The notes beneath the pieces were generated by a model, which saw only the letters and a list, made by a program, of their open reading frames with translations, searched no databases and had not been told where the DNA came from. The translations under genes were made by a program, and so were the position numbers. 23,933 nucleotides of DNA, from NCBI GenBank assembly GCA_002369055.1, contig DFEL01000063.1, forward strand, positions 1 to 23,933, read 5' to 3'. Position 1 is the stretch's first letter, and each line of letters starts with the position of its first letter. Below, in pieces: positions 6,496 through 14,631 of the stretch. Origin of the DNA: Cyanobacteria bacterium UBA3803. GTDB taxonomy: Bacteria > Cyanobacteriota > Vampirovibrionia > Gastranaerophilales > Gastranaerophilaceae.

Positions 6496-8703
6496 CTATT
6501 CAAATTTTGCTACATCTTGAACTTTAGCATAAGTTCTAAGAACTTCTGCAACCGACCAAGCTTGGTTTACAGTACCTTTTGCGTGGTAATCACCGGTAGC
6601 ATCAAAAATTTCTGCAATACCGCCGACACAACATCCGCTATCAGCATGAGCAGGGACTTTACCTGACATGTGGTCTAATAATGGAGTTATAAAGCCGACA
6701 ACTTTTTCTTTTGCTTCCTTAGTATTGCCGTAGGCATTCAAATACGCATCACAGAATGGACCTATTTGCCAAGACCATACCGTACCTTGATGGTATACTG
6801 CATCACGAGTATCACCATTGCCGTTTGGATAATATGGTGCATATCCGTCTTCACCTTCTGCTAATGATTTTAAACCATAAGGAGTCAATAATTTATCTTG
6901 AACGGTTTTTACAATATCCTTTTGAGTTTCTTTATCAAAAGCACTGTGAGTTAAAGACGCTGCAATAATTTGATTAGGACGAACTTGTTGACCTCTGTTT
7001 GCTCTGTATTCAGGATTATTTGGAGTATCAATTAAGTCATACAAACCACCTTTTGGATTTTTGAATTTTTGCATGCTTCCTTTTACTACATCAGCAAGTT
7101 CGGTATATTTTTTAGCTTCTTCTTTTTCACCGAATTTATCTGCTAAGTTAGCCATAATTCTCAATCCGTTGTACCATAAAGCGTTAATTTCAACGGCTTT
7201 ACCGTCACGTGGAGTATACGGATGAGATTTTCTTGCATTTGGATCCCATTTAGCAGAATCCATCCAAGTTAATTGACCGTCATCAGCAGCAATAAGACCG
7301 TCTTTATCCATACCTATACCACTATTTCCGTCACCAACAGGCAACTTACCTTGACCTTTTGTAACAATACCCTTCATTAAAGGATTTTGTTGTTCGAGTT
7401 CATCAGCAGTTAATCTACCGTACATGTGATGTTTTACAACATCCTTTAATGCACCGTATTGTTCTTTTACGAACTTCATATCTGCCTTATCCCCTGCGGC
7501 TTGAGTATATTGATCTAACGCATTAAACCACCACATTGAAGCATCAAGAGTGTTATAACCGGGTCTATCATTTGCACCTTCAGGGAAATTGTTTGGTAAC
7601 ATACCGTTATTTGCATATTTTGCAAATGATGTCAAAATAGATTTTGCATCATCAAAACGCTTTGTTGTAAGAGTTAAACCAGGTAACGCAATCATTGTGT
7701 CACGACCCCAGTCATTAAACCAATGATAGCCTGCCATAATTGTTTTACCATCAATAGAATTTCTGTGAACAACAAACTGGTCTGCTGCACGTTGAAGATT
7801 ATCTATTGTTTTGCTTCTCGGTAAACCTGATTGCTTATATAAACCTTCAAGTCTTTCTTGTTTTTTAGCAACTTCTTTATCAATACTTACTTCTCTGTTT
7901 ACAGGAGATGTTGCAGCCATAAATGAGAAAGTTTCACCCGGCTTTAATGTTACTTCAAGCTCAAGTGGTTGATATACACCGTCTTCTTTTTGTTGAAGTC
8001 CTCTGTCTGCTTCTCTTTGATAGTAATAATCGTTATAGAAATTACCTTTATCATTAACTTTTACAGGTTTAGACCATGCCAAATATGTTGGTTCAACCTT
8101 ATTATCCCATTTTTTAGCATTAACAACAGCACCTTTTGTACCTCTTGAGTAGTACCATTCTTTAACGCCGTTTCCACCACCATGTATACTTCTGTTATTT
8201 ACAAAAGGTCTTACTTTAATGGTAATCGGTTCAGAACCTTCAGGAGCGTCATATTTATAACCTGTTACAACTTCAGGGTTGCCAACTTTTTCAGGCATTA
8301 CAAGTTGTTTTTTCAAAGTTTTATTTTCACCTAAATCATATTCCCAAGTAGGAACAGGTAAAGTTGTAAAATCTTTGATTTCAACCATTTCATCTTTTTT
8401 GAAACCTTCTTTCATTCCACCGTATGAAACGTTAGAAATTTTAAGGTTCTTACCGCCTACTGAAACTTCATCCTCAATTCTTTGTAAGATAATGTTTCTT
8501 TCAACAGGGGCATTTTTTGAAGATGCTAAAAGACCATGATAAACACGGGAGTTGTTACCATCAACAGTTGCGGATGCATATGAACCATCTCCTGATGTTT
8601 CCAGCCATTCCATCTTCTCTAAATTTTTTCTTTTAATAGGGTTTGTTTGATGAGCCGTAAAAGAAAAATTAACCGGCTTGAATGTATTAAATAATGTTTT
8701 CAT
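6496..8703 (-). CDS. Glycogen debranching enzyme / amylo-alpha-1,6-glucosidase
   Basis: A 735-residue enzyme of the bacterial/archaeal-type debranching family. The N-terminal beta domain (about residues 30-280) carries SGDGSYASATVDG and NNSRVYHGLLA, typical of the family's N-terminal domain. The C-terminal (alpha/alpha)6 catalytic domain (about 295-725) shows WFNDWGRDTMIALPGL at 328-343, LTWMDSAKW, and AVEINALWYNGL with the expected acidic residues. It should hydrolyse alpha-1,6 branch points of glycogen or related glucans in the cytosol. The first 30 residues are an extra segment before the conserved start. No clear ribosome-binding site precedes the ATG at 8703, so an internal ATG (residue 31) is an alternative that would still keep the conserved domain. 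No other glycogen genes are adjacent. Confidence 0.92.
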   Translation of the reverse strand: MKTLFNTFKPVNFSFTAHQTNPIKRKNLEKMEWLETSGDGSYASATVDGNNSRVYHGLLASSKNAPVERNIILQRIEDEVSVGGKNLKISNVSYGGMKEGFKKDEMVEIKDFTTLPVPTWEYDLGENKTLKKQLVMPEKVGNPEVVTGYKYDAPEGSEPITIKVRPFVNNRSIHGGGNGVKEWYYSRGTKGAVVNAKKWDNKVEPTYLAWSKPVKVNDKGNFYNDYYYQREADRGLQQKEDGVYQPLELEVTLKPGETFSFMAATSPVNREVSIDKEVAKKQERLEGLYKQSGLPRSKTIDNLQRAADQFVVHRNSIDGKTIMAGYHWFNDWGRDTMIALPGLTLTTKRFDDAKSILTSFAKYANNGMLPNNFPEGANDRPGYNTLDASMWWFNALDQYTQAAGDKADMKFVKEQYGALKDVVKHHMYGRLTADELEQQNPLMKGIVTKGQGKLPVGDGNSGIGMDKDGLIAADDGQLTWMDSAKWDPNARKSHPYTPRDGKAVEINALWYNGLRIMANLADKFGEKEEAKKYTELADVVKGSMQKFKNPKGGLYDLIDTPNNPEYRANRGQQVRPNQIIAASLTHSAFDKETQKDIVKTVQDKLLTPYGLKSLAEGEDGYAPYYPNGNGDTRDAVYHQGTVWSWQIGPFCDAYLNAYGNTKEAKEKVVGFITPLLDHMSGKVPAHADSGCCVGGIAEIFDATGDYHAKGTVNQAWSVAEVLRTYAKVQDVAKFE

Positions 8704-8794
8704 AATACTTAATTAAAGAACATCAAGATTTTTTTTGCTGTCATGACCAAATAATATTTACATTATTTTACAATGTTCATTTTTACACTTAATT

Positions 8795-9778
8795 TCATTT
8801 TCTACTTTGAAGGTATAATACAAGTTCTTTATCAAATTTTCTACTATGCATTCTAAATATTTTTTTATAATAATCCGGTTTTTTAACAGTATTTACCACA
8901 ACATCATAAAAGAAATCCGTCTGAGATAAATAGTAAAAAAATTGTTTACTCATTGGCACATCAAAAACTTTCCAAGGCTTTTCTTTTCCTGCATAATGAA
9001 GTTGTACAGGATTTTCCAATGCAAATTGTACCTCTTCTGAAGAGAAATCACTGTCACCATTATAATCCTCTTTAAACATTTCATAAGCATAAGTACAAAC
9101 TAATGAATTTACAGGCAAAGTCTTAATTTTATCGGCACAAACAATATTAATAACATCTTGTTCCGGTTGTAGTAACCTTTGATAGTTGTCTTTTGTAAAC
9201 TCAATCAATTTATCAGGAATATTATCTTCTCTCATCTTTTTTAAATTTTGTATATAATATCCTCCTGCAAATTTTAATTTATTAATTTCTGATTTGGAAA
9301 AAAATTTATAATAGATAGATTTTGTAGTGTGCTTTTTTCCTATTGTTTTACACGCAGCAAGATAATTATTTTCATCTGTTTTGAAATCAACAAAACTTTT
9401 TGATATATCTCCTAAATATATAACATCAACATCACTCACAATAGATTTATTATATTGCTCTAAAAGAATTGGAACAAGATACTTCAAATAAATTTCACAG
9501 GAAAAATGAGACTGATTTTTAGTTTTTTCAAATAAATCTTTAAAATTGTCTTCAACATTTATAAAATTTAATTCGGCATTTTCAAAAATTTCTACCTGTT
9601 TTTTTAACCTATCTTGGTTTTCTGTAGTTATATCATAATGCAATACGTACAAAGAATAAAAATACTTTTTGTCGGCGTTTTTTAGCATCGAAAAAAATGC
9701 AACTGCTGCTGCGATAACATAATTATTGTTAAACATGTGCACAACAGGTATTGTATTTTCAAATTCACTAATAGTCAT
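8795..9778 (-). CDS. Family 8 glycosyltransferase (LPS glycosyltransferase type)
   Basis: A GT8-type retaining glycosyltransferase acting with a nucleotide sugar, probably on lipopolysaccharide or another envelope glycan. The N-terminus reads VVHMFNNNYVIAAAVAFFSML, the usual nucleotide-binding start when read in two parts. The metal-binding DxD is in SDVDVIYLGDI (D116 and D118 from this start). The C-terminal LHYAGKEKPWK is the family's HxxGxxKPW motif. I place the start at the ATG at 9778, because a perfect consensus promoter has its -10 at 9790-9785 and would start transcription at or next to this ATG. The in-frame ATG at 9796 lies inside the promoter and could not be translated from that mRNA. 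Operator-like palindromes overlap the promoter, so the divergent XRE protein is the likely repressor. Confidence 0.92.
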   Translation of the reverse strand: MTISEFENTIPVVHMFNNNYVIAAAVAFFSMLKNADKKYFYSLYVLHYDITTENQDRLKKQVEIFENAELNFINVEDNFKDLFEKTKNQSHFSCEIYLKYLVPILLEQYNKSIVSDVDVIYLGDISKSFVDFKTDENNYLAACKTIGKKHTTKSIYYKFFSKSEINKLKFAGGYYIQNLKKMREDNIPDKLIEFTKDNYQRLLQPEQDVINIVCADKIKTLPVNSLVCTYAYEMFKEDYNGDSDFSSEEVQFALENPVQLHYAGKEKPWKVFDVPMSKQFFYYLSQTDFFYDVVVNTVKKPDYYKKIFRMHSRKFDKELVLYLQSRK

Positions 9779-9784
9779 AATTAA

Positions 9785-9813
9785 ATTATAGTACATTGAT
9801 GTCTTATTGTCAA
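9785..9813 (-). promoter_or_regulatory. Perfect consensus promoter of the GT8 gene
   Basis: TTGACA (9813-9808), 17-bp spacer and TATAAT (9790-9785) on the minus strand. Six bases separate the -10 from the ATG at 9778, so the transcript should be leaderless. Operator site 1 fills most of the spacer. Confidence 0.85.
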
Positions 9814-9857
9814 TACAAAATAGACATCAATGTTGTTTATAACTGGACATTAATGTC
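9792..9857. promoter_or_regulatory. Three palindromic operators between the GT8 and XRE genes
   Basis: Site 1 TACATTGATGTC (9792-9803), site 2 GACATCAATGTT (9823-9834) and site 3 GACATTAATGTC (9846-9857). Site 3 is a perfect 12-bp palindrome; sites 1 and 2 each lose one terminal base and form an exact 11-bp inverted repeat of each other. The centres are 31 and 23 bp apart. Site 1 sits in the GT8 promoter spacer, and site 3 abuts a possible -10 (TAATAT, 9859-9864) of the XRE gene. The adjacent XRE protein is the obvious candidate to bind them and repress both genes. Confidence 0.75.
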
Positions 9858-9895
9858 TTAATATCACTTTTTAGTTACATAAGGATACGCTAAAA

Positions 9896-10240
9896 ATGTT
9901 ATTAGAAACTGATAAAGTACAAATAGGAAAAAAAATAAGGGCTTTTCGAAAATTAAAAAAACTTACTCAATTTGAACTGGCAGAAGAAGTCGGCTTAAAT
10001 GAAAAACAGATTTCAAGAATAGAAATGGGATTAAATTATCCGACATATACTACATTCGCCAAATTAGTTGAAGTTTTAGACATAGATATTATAAATTTTG
10101 TAAAAGAAGCATCCAAAAATCCTACATCAATTGAAAATCAACTAATCCTTTTAATAAAAAAATCTTCAATACAAGAACAAAAGATGTATCTTAATGTTAT
10201 ACAAGCAATAAAAAATAATACAGATACAATAGAAAATTAA
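9896..10240 (+). CDS. XRE-family helix-turn-helix repressor
   Basis: A 114-residue Cro/C1-type regulator. Residues about 10-69 form the five-helix DNA-binding domain, with IGKKIRAFRKLKKLTQFELA, the recognition part NEKQISRIEMG and the closing FAKLVEVLDIDI. Residues 85-110 (LILLIKKSSIQEQKMYLNVI) form a helix that may dimerise. There is no sensor or peptidase domain, so any signal is unknown. AAGGA lies 10 nt before the ATG. It is divergent from the GT8 gene with three shared palindromes between them, which implies autoregulation plus control of that glycosyltransferase. No phage genes accompany it, so a prophage origin is not indicated. Confidence 0.9.
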   Translation: MLLETDKVQIGKKIRAFRKLKKLTQFELAEEVGLNEKQISRIEMGLNYPTYTTFAKLVEVLDIDIINFVKEASKNPTSIENQLILLIKKSSIQEQKMYLNVIQAIKNNTDTIEN

Positions 10241-10280
10241 ATTATTGGATACATAGGTCATAATAAAATTTTCATAATTA

Positions 10281-11399
10281 TTATTCAAAAAACTTCTTTA
10301 TCAATTCTTCAATTTTTTGTGCAGAATTACCTGTTCCATAAGGGTTTTGTGCAGTAAGCCTTGTTTGTGCTTTATCCTTTGATAAAATTTCTTCACTTAA
10401 TTGCATAATTTTATCATAATCCGCACCAACAAGTTTTGAAACACCTGCATCTATACCTTCCTGACGTTCTGTTTCATAACGCATAACAAAAGTAGGACAG
10501 CCAAAAGTTGGGGCTTCTTCTTGAATTCCGCCACTATCAGTTAAAATTAATTTTGCGTTCTTCATTAAATACACCAAATACGGATAATCTAAAGGTGTAA
10601 GTAAATGAATATTTTTAACTTTTTCTAAAGCCGTATGTATTTTATTTTTTACATTTGGATTAGGATGAACAGGAATTACAAATTCATGGTCGGAGTATTT
10701 TGTTGCCAAATCATAAATAGCTTTTATAATCCTGTCTATTCTTTCTCCGTGATTTTCTCGTCTGTGAGCAGTTACAAGAACTAATTTATCATTAATCTTT
10801 ATATTCTTATCTTCAAAATATTTCGCGGATTTTTCTATTACTTCATCGGAAAGACAGAATAAAGCATCAATTACAGTGTTACCAGTAACAAATATTTTAT
10901 TTTCATCAATTCCCTCTTTTAAAAGTGCTTGTTTGTTTTTTTCAGTCGGTGCAAAGTGCAATTGAGCAACTCTGCTTGTCATCTGACGCATAACTTCTTC
11001 AGGGAAAGGTTCATAAATATCATAAGAACGCAAGCCTGCTTCTACATGGAAAACAGGAACTTTATGATAAAAGCTTACCAAAGATGCCGTAAGAACAGTC
11101 ATTGTATCACCTTGAACAATAGTTGCATCAACAGAATTATCTGCAAAAACATTTTCCAATCCCAGTAAAATTCTTGACTGAACTTCTCCTAAAGATTGAT
11201 TAGGACGCATACAATCTAAATTTATATCCGCTTTTAGACCAAAATATTCAAGAGTTTGATTAGACAACTCTTTTTGTTGTTCAGTATTACATACAATAAC
11301 ATTATAGTTCTCGTGCTTTCTCAACTCAATAATAACAGGGGCTAACTTAATAACCTCAGGTCTTGTTCCAAATACAACCAAAATATTTTTCTTGTTCAT
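10281..11399 (-). CDS. wecB: UDP-N-acetylglucosamine 2-epimerase (non-hydrolysing)
   Basis: This enzyme interconverts UDP-GlcNAc and UDP-ManNAc in the cytosol, supplying ManNAc or ManNAcA for surface polysaccharides. The 372-residue length is normal. Motifs are FGTRPEVIKLAPVI at the N-terminus, QGDTMTVL (D98), FHVEAGLRS (E120), PFPEEVMRQ (E134), TAHRREN (H212) and the UDP-binding DSGGIQEEAPTFGCP; these correspond to the catalytic acidic residues and histidine known in WecB/MnaA. The ATG at 11399 lacks a ribosome-binding site, but a TAAAAT hexamer ends 6 nt upstream, which would give a leaderless mRNA. The gene stands alone, with no adjacent ManNAc dehydrogenase. A hydrolysing sialic-acid-type epimerase is less likely given the short length and intact UDP-site motifs. 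Confidence 0.95.
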   Translation of the reverse strand: MNKKNILVVFGTRPEVIKLAPVIIELRKHENYNVIVCNTEQQKELSNQTLEYFGLKADINLDCMRPNQSLGEVQSRILLGLENVFADNSVDATIVQGDTMTVLTASLVSFYHKVPVFHVEAGLRSYDIYEPFPEEVMRQMTSRVAQLHFAPTEKNKQALLKEGIDENKIFVTGNTVIDALFCLSDEVIEKSAKYFEDKNIKINDKLVLVTAHRRENHGERIDRIIKAIYDLATKYSDHEFVIPVHPNPNVKNKIHTALEKVKNIHLLTPLDYPYLVYLMKNAKLILTDSGGIQEEAPTFGCPTFVMRYETERQEGIDAGVSKLVGADYDKIMQLSEEILSKDKAQTRLTAQNPYGTGNSAQKIEELIKKFFE

Positions 11400-11407
11400 A
11401 GGTTTAT

Positions 11408-11435
11408 TTTACAACAAACATTTTTATTTTATAAT
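11408..11435 (+). promoter_or_regulatory. Promoter of the peptide/leader RNA unit
   Basis: TTTACA (11408-11413), 16 bp, then a perfect TATAAT (11430-11435). The predicted transcript starts near 11442. It overlaps, face to face, the likely -10 of wecB (TAAAAT on the minus strand, 11411-11406). Confidence 0.65.
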
Positions 11436-11441
11436 AATTTT

Positions 11442-11520
11442 GCAAAGGGCAGCTCCCGAGTCAACAACTTTCGCAGCTATGACTTCAAATCAATTAAACT
11501 GACGAAAGGAGGGCTTGCCT
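11442..11520 (+). ncRNA. Structured leader with a candidate pseudoknot that masks the ribosome-binding site
   Basis: Read as RNA, four pairings fit together. GGCA (11448-11451) pairs with UGCC (11516-11519). CUCC (11453-11456) pairs with GGAG (11508-11511), which is the Shine-Dalgarno sequence. GAGUCA (11458-11463) pairs with UGACUU (11480-11485). The loop of that hairpin, CUUUCG (11468-11473), pairs with CGAAAG (11503-11508). The result would be a pseudoknotted leader able to occlude the start region of the 29-residue peptide. It resembles a riboswitch or a toxin-mRNA leader in design, but I do not recognise a known class. The fold is by eye. Confidence 0.5.
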
Positions 11521-11610
11521 ATGATTGATTTCATTTTGTTATTTTTTATATTAAAACAAAAACTAACACTAATGACTTCAATATTAGTGCTAGTTTTATT
11601 AACCAAATAA
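11521..11610 (+). CDS. 29-residue hydrophobic peptide (candidate type I toxin or leader peptide)
   Basis: A very short open frame that starts MIDFILLFFILK and ends SILVLVLLTK. It is almost entirely hydrophobic apart from four lysines, with room for one membrane helix or two short ones. It has the strongest ribosome-binding site in the window, AAGGAGG at 11506-11512, 8 nt before the ATG, plus its own promoter and structured leader, and its 3' half lies in a terminator-like hairpin (11559-11597). Small hydrophobic peptides with structured, self-masking leaders are typical of type I toxins, but the sequence itself is not one I can assign, and no antisense RNA promoter is clear. It could instead be a peptide translated only as part of a regulatory leader. 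It does not overlap the downstream trmFO gene. Confidence 0.5.
   Translation: MIDFILLFFILKQKLTLMTSILVLVLLTK
11559..11597. terminator. Terminator-like hairpin at the end of the peptide unit
   Basis: Arms of 15 nt (11559-11573 and 11583-11597) pair with a single A-C mismatch on the + strand and a G-U wobble on the minus strand, with A4/T4 ends and a 9-nt loop. It could end the peptide transcript in the + direction; in the minus direction it is followed by a longer T-rich run. A weaker hairpin with perfect 8-bp arms follows at 11631-11653. Confidence 0.55.
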
Positions 11611-11712
11611 AACTACGGGAGTTTAAAAATATAATAAGTTAACGGCTTATTATATGCCCTTTGTTTTACAATAATATTATAACATATTTAGCAAAAATTT
11701 CAAGTGTATAAA

Positions 11713-13026
11713 ATGGAAGTAATAATTATCGGAGCAGGTTTGGCAGGAAGCGAAGCAGCCTTACAACTTGCAAAACAAAACATAAAAGTTAAATTATACG
11801 AAATGCGACCTAAAAAAACAACAGGTGCTCACGTTAGCGAAAACTGTGCAGAATTTGTTTGTTCTAACTCTTTAGGTTCGGCAGATATTACAAATGCAAG
11901 CGGACTGTTAAAACAAGAAATGGAACTGCTTGGCGGAGAACTCATAAAAATTGCTCAAGAATGCAGAGTTCCTGCCGGCAATGCTCTTGCAATAGACAGA
12001 GTCGGATTTAGCAAAAAAGTCACGGAGCTTATTGAAAATAGTGAAAATATTGAACTTGTAAGAGAGGAATTAACAGAAATTCCGAAAGATGTTCCCGTAA
12101 TAATTGCATCAGGACCTCTGACAAGTGACAATTTGGCAAATTCCATAAAAGAATTTACAAAAACAGAACATTTACACTTTTTTGACGCAATAGCACCAAT
12201 AGTAGAAAAAGACAGCATAAATTTTGATGTTGCTTTTTGGGCAAGTCGTTACGATAAGGGTGAAGCCTCTTATATAAACTGTCCTATGAACAAAGAGCAA
12301 TATGAAAAATTTTATCAAATACTTACGACAGCAGAAAGAATTGAGTTAAAAGAATTTGAGAAGAATGCTAAATTTTTTGAAAGTTGCCTGCCTGTTGAAG
12401 TTTTGGCATCACGTGGTGTTGATACTTTACGTTTTGGACCGATGAAACCTGTTGGATTAGTTGATAAAAGAACAAATCAGGAAAATTGGGCAGTCGTTCA
12501 ACTAAGACAAGATGATGCAGCAAAAAGTTTATTTAATCTTGTAGGTTTTCAAACTAATTTAAAATGGGGAGCACAAAAAGAATTAATACATTCTATTCCG
12601 GGACTTGAAAACGCAAATATAGTAAGATATGGTGTAATGCACAGAAACACATTTATCAACAGTCCGCAAGTATTAAATGCAACACTAAATACAAGGTTAC
12701 GTGAAAATTTATTTTTTGCGGGTCAAATTACTGGTGTTGAAGGCTATACCGAATCAATCGCAACAGGTTTACTTGCAGGGTTAAACATGGCAAAATATTT
12801 AAATAATGAACCATTGATTGAATTACCGCAAGAAACCATGCTGGGTTCATTGTGTAAATATATATCATCAAGTGAACTAAAGCATTTTCAGCCAATGAAT
12901 TCAAACTGGGCTGTTGTTGCTCCAATTGAATTACCCAAAAAAGAAAGAAAAAATAAAAAATTAAAAAATGAATTACTTGCTAAACGTTCTATTGAAACTT
13001 TGAAAGGAATCTTATGTTCTATTTAG
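11713..13026 (+). CDS. trmFO: Methylenetetrahydrofolate-dependent tRNA (uracil-54-C5)-methyltransferase TrmFO
   Basis: This flavoenzyme makes ribothymidine-54 in the tRNA T-loop, using methylene-THF as carbon donor and FADH2 as reductant. The N-terminal dinucleotide fold is IIGAGLAGSEAALQLA. The two cysteines important in TrmFO are present, in AEFVCSNSLGS (C50 from this start) and SYINCPMN (C190). Further family blocks are RFGPMKPVGLVD and GQITGVEGYTESIATGLLAG near the FAD-binding C-terminus. The ATG at 11713 fits the family's normal N-terminus; a GTG at 11704 is in frame, and neither has a good ribosome-binding site. It overlaps the next gene by 13 nt, suggesting an operon. Folate supply links it loosely to folK in this window, and its T-loop substrate includes the nearby tRNAs. 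Confidence 0.97.
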   Translation: MEVIIIGAGLAGSEAALQLAKQNIKVKLYEMRPKKTTGAHVSENCAEFVCSNSLGSADITNASGLLKQEMELLGGELIKIAQECRVPAGNALAIDRVGFSKKVTELIENSENIELVREELTEIPKDVPVIIASGPLTSDNLANSIKEFTKTEHLHFFDAIAPIVEKDSINFDVAFWASRYDKGEASYINCPMNKEQYEKFYQILTTAERIELKEFEKNAKFFESCLPVEVLASRGVDTLRFGPMKPVGLVDKRTNQENWAVVQLRQDDAAKSLFNLVGFQTNLKWGAQKELIHSIPGLENANIVRYGVMHRNTFINSPQVLNATLNTRLRENLFFAGQITGVEGYTESIATGLLAGLNMAKYLNNEPLIELPQETMLGSLCKYISSSELKHFQPMNSNWAVVAPIELPKKERKNKKLKNELLAKRSIETLKGILCSI

Positions 13027-13757
13027 AAAAATTAAACGGTAAAACCGTCATGAAAACTGATATATTAAATGGTTTAACACATTATTTTACAACAAGAGAG
13101 TGTCCGATTAAATCAAGAGAACCCGAAATGATTGATATAACTATGGAAAATAGAAAAATGTTTAGGGAAGTTTTGGGTGTATCAGAAGAAAATTTAATAT
13201 ATCCGGAACAAAGACACACGGATACGGTTGATGTTGCACAAATCGGTAAAACTTTTTACCCTGAAGCTGATGCCTTAATATTAACAAATTATGAACAAGC
13301 AGTATTTTTAAATTTTGCAGATTGCACTCCGCTTGTTGCTTATGACCCAGTAAAAAATATTGCTGCCGTAATTCATGCCGGTTGGAAAGGAACTGTCGGA
13401 AAAATTGGTGCAAAAACAATTTTAAGAATGCATGATGAATTCGGAACAAATATCGAAGATGTCAGAGTTGCAATAGGCCCTGCAATTTCTGTATGCTGCT
13501 ATGAAGTTAAAGAAGATGTTTTCAATATGAGCATGATTTCTGTTGCAAATAATCAAGGACTTTATGAAATAAGAAACGGCAAAATATATGTTAATTTGAA
13601 AGAAATAAACAAAAGACAACTAATGGAAATTGGAGTAAATCAAATTGATATATGCCCTTATTGTACATCTTGTAATAATGATTTATTCTTCTCTTACAGA
13701 AAAGAAGGTCAAACAACGAACCGTCATAGCGTTATAGTTAAACTTGAGGACAGATAA
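13014..13757 (+). CDS. pgeF: PgeF/YfiH-family multicopper-oxidase-like protein
   Basis: A 247-residue member of the YfiH/YlmD family (laccase domain, DUF152). Members have been described as peptidoglycan editing factors and as purine nucleoside phosphorylase/deaminase-type enzymes, so the exact substrate here is open. The three metal ligands are visible: H68 in PEQRHTDTV, C104 in NFADCTPL and H121 in VIHAGWKGT. IGPAISVCCYEV and the C-terminal CTSCNNDLFFSYRKEG are also family signatures. The ATG has AAAGGA 5 nt upstream and lies inside the end of trmFO, so translation is probably coupled. The protein is cytosolic, with no signal peptide. Confidence 0.93.
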   Translation: MFYLEKLNGKTVMKTDILNGLTHYFTTRECPIKSREPEMIDITMENRKMFREVLGVSEENLIYPEQRHTDTVDVAQIGKTFYPEADALILTNYEQAVFLNFADCTPLVAYDPVKNIAAVIHAGWKGTVGKIGAKTILRMHDEFGTNIEDVRVAIGPAISVCCYEVKEDVFNMSMISVANNQGLYEIRNGKIYVNLKEINKRQLMEIGVNQIDICPYCTSCNNDLFFSYRKEGQTTNRHSVIVKLEDR

Positions 13758-13761
13758 TAAA

Positions 13762-14565
13762 TTGAAAAAACTTGTAAAATTAAATACGGCAAGAAATTGT
13801 TTAAGATACATAATAAGAGCGTATAACATAAATACAATCTATGTTCCTCATTATATTTGTCCAAGCATAAAATCAACATTAAAAAAAGAAATAGTTAATG
13901 TTGAATATTATCACATTGACGAAAGATTTATGCCAACCTGCAAATTCAAGCTTAAAGATTATATTTTGTATCCCAATTATTTTGGAATTTGCACAAATAA
14001 TGTCAAAGAACTCGAAAAACAATACAAAAATTTAATTGTGGATAACTCTCACGCTTTTTATGCCGAACCTATGGGACTTGCATCTTTTAATTCTTTGAGA
14101 AAATTTTTTCAAATGCAATATGGAGTTCTTGACGGTGCATATTTATACACGGAAAAAATTATGGAAAGACCGTTCAGAACAGCAGATGACTATGAAATTG
14201 ATGAAAACATGACATACGAAAGAATTGTTAAAAACGAGCATAGGCTTGACAATGAACAAATTATGTACATGTCAAAAACAACCGAAAAAATCATGAGCGG
14301 AATAAATTTTCAACAAGAAAAACTTATTAGGATGAATAACTATAAAAAATTTGAAGAAAAACTAAAAGCAACAAATGAACTTGCTATTTCAACAGACAAA
14401 AATGAATATCCATTTGTTTACCCATATTACACACACGATAAAGAATTTGGCTATAATCTTGAAAAGCAAGGTATGCTTATTTACAGATATTGGGACGGAC
14501 TTCCTTCAACTTTTGATGAATATAATTTTTATAAATACCTTGTTCCGATACCACTATACTTTTAA
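13762..14565 (+). CDS. DegT/DnrJ/EryC1-like PLP-dependent aminotransferase-fold protein
   Basis: A short member (about 268 residues) of the sugar-aminotransferase-like fold. The early blocks are LNTARNCLRYII, YVPHYICPSIKSTL and ILYPNYFGI. They are followed by the aspartate expected to contact the PLP ring nitrogen in IVDNSHAFYA (D94) and the presumed PLP lysine in FNSLRKFF (K114), then GVLDGAYLYT. Full-length DegT enzymes are about 360-400 residues, so this belongs to the shorter branch often found beside polysaccharide genes; its substrate is unknown. I choose TTG at 13762, which begins the protein MKKLVKLNTA and has GAGG 12 nt upstream. A TTG at 13744 overlapping the previous gene is in frame but has no ribosome-binding site. 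It is probably the last gene of the trmFO operon. Confidence 0.75.
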   Translation: MKKLVKLNTARNCLRYIIRAYNINTIYVPHYICPSIKSTLKKEIVNVEYYHIDERFMPTCKFKLKDYILYPNYFGICTNNVKELEKQYKNLIVDNSHAFYAEPMGLASFNSLRKFFQMQYGVLDGAYLYTEKIMERPFRTADDYEIDENMTYERIVKNEHRLDNEQIMYMSKTTEKIMSGINFQQEKLIRMNNYKKFEEKLKATNELAISTDKNEYPFVYPYYTHDKEFGYNLEKQGMLIYRYWDGLPSTFDEYNFYKYLVPIPLYF

Positions 14566-14602
14566 AACACTCAAAACTTGGAAACTTACCACTTGAAATA
14601 AC

Positions 14603-14631
14603 AAAAAGACTACCCTTTCGAGTAGCCTTTT
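14603..14631 (-). terminator. Terminator of the minus-strand candidate RNA
   Basis: Ten-bp arms (14604-14613, 14622-14631) pair fully in the minus-strand RNA with one G-U wobble, followed by T5. On the + strand the wobble is an A-C mismatch, but it may also stop the operon ending at 14565. Confidence 0.75.

Noticed and set aside
9794..9796. ATG at 9796 as the GT8 start
   Set aside because: It lies between the -35 and -10 of a perfect promoter, so it would not be on the transcript, and it has no ribosome-binding site.
9896..10240. XRE gene as a prophage or toxin-antitoxin marker
   Set aside because: No phage genes, integrase or toxin partner adjoin it; the neighbours are envelope-sugar genes, and the operators point to local control.
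11442..11520. Known riboswitch classes (c-di-GMP-I, glutamine/downstream-peptide, THF, preQ1) for the peptide leader
   Set aside because: The conserved core words of these classes that I know are not present; only general resemblance in size and ribosome-binding-site masking remains.
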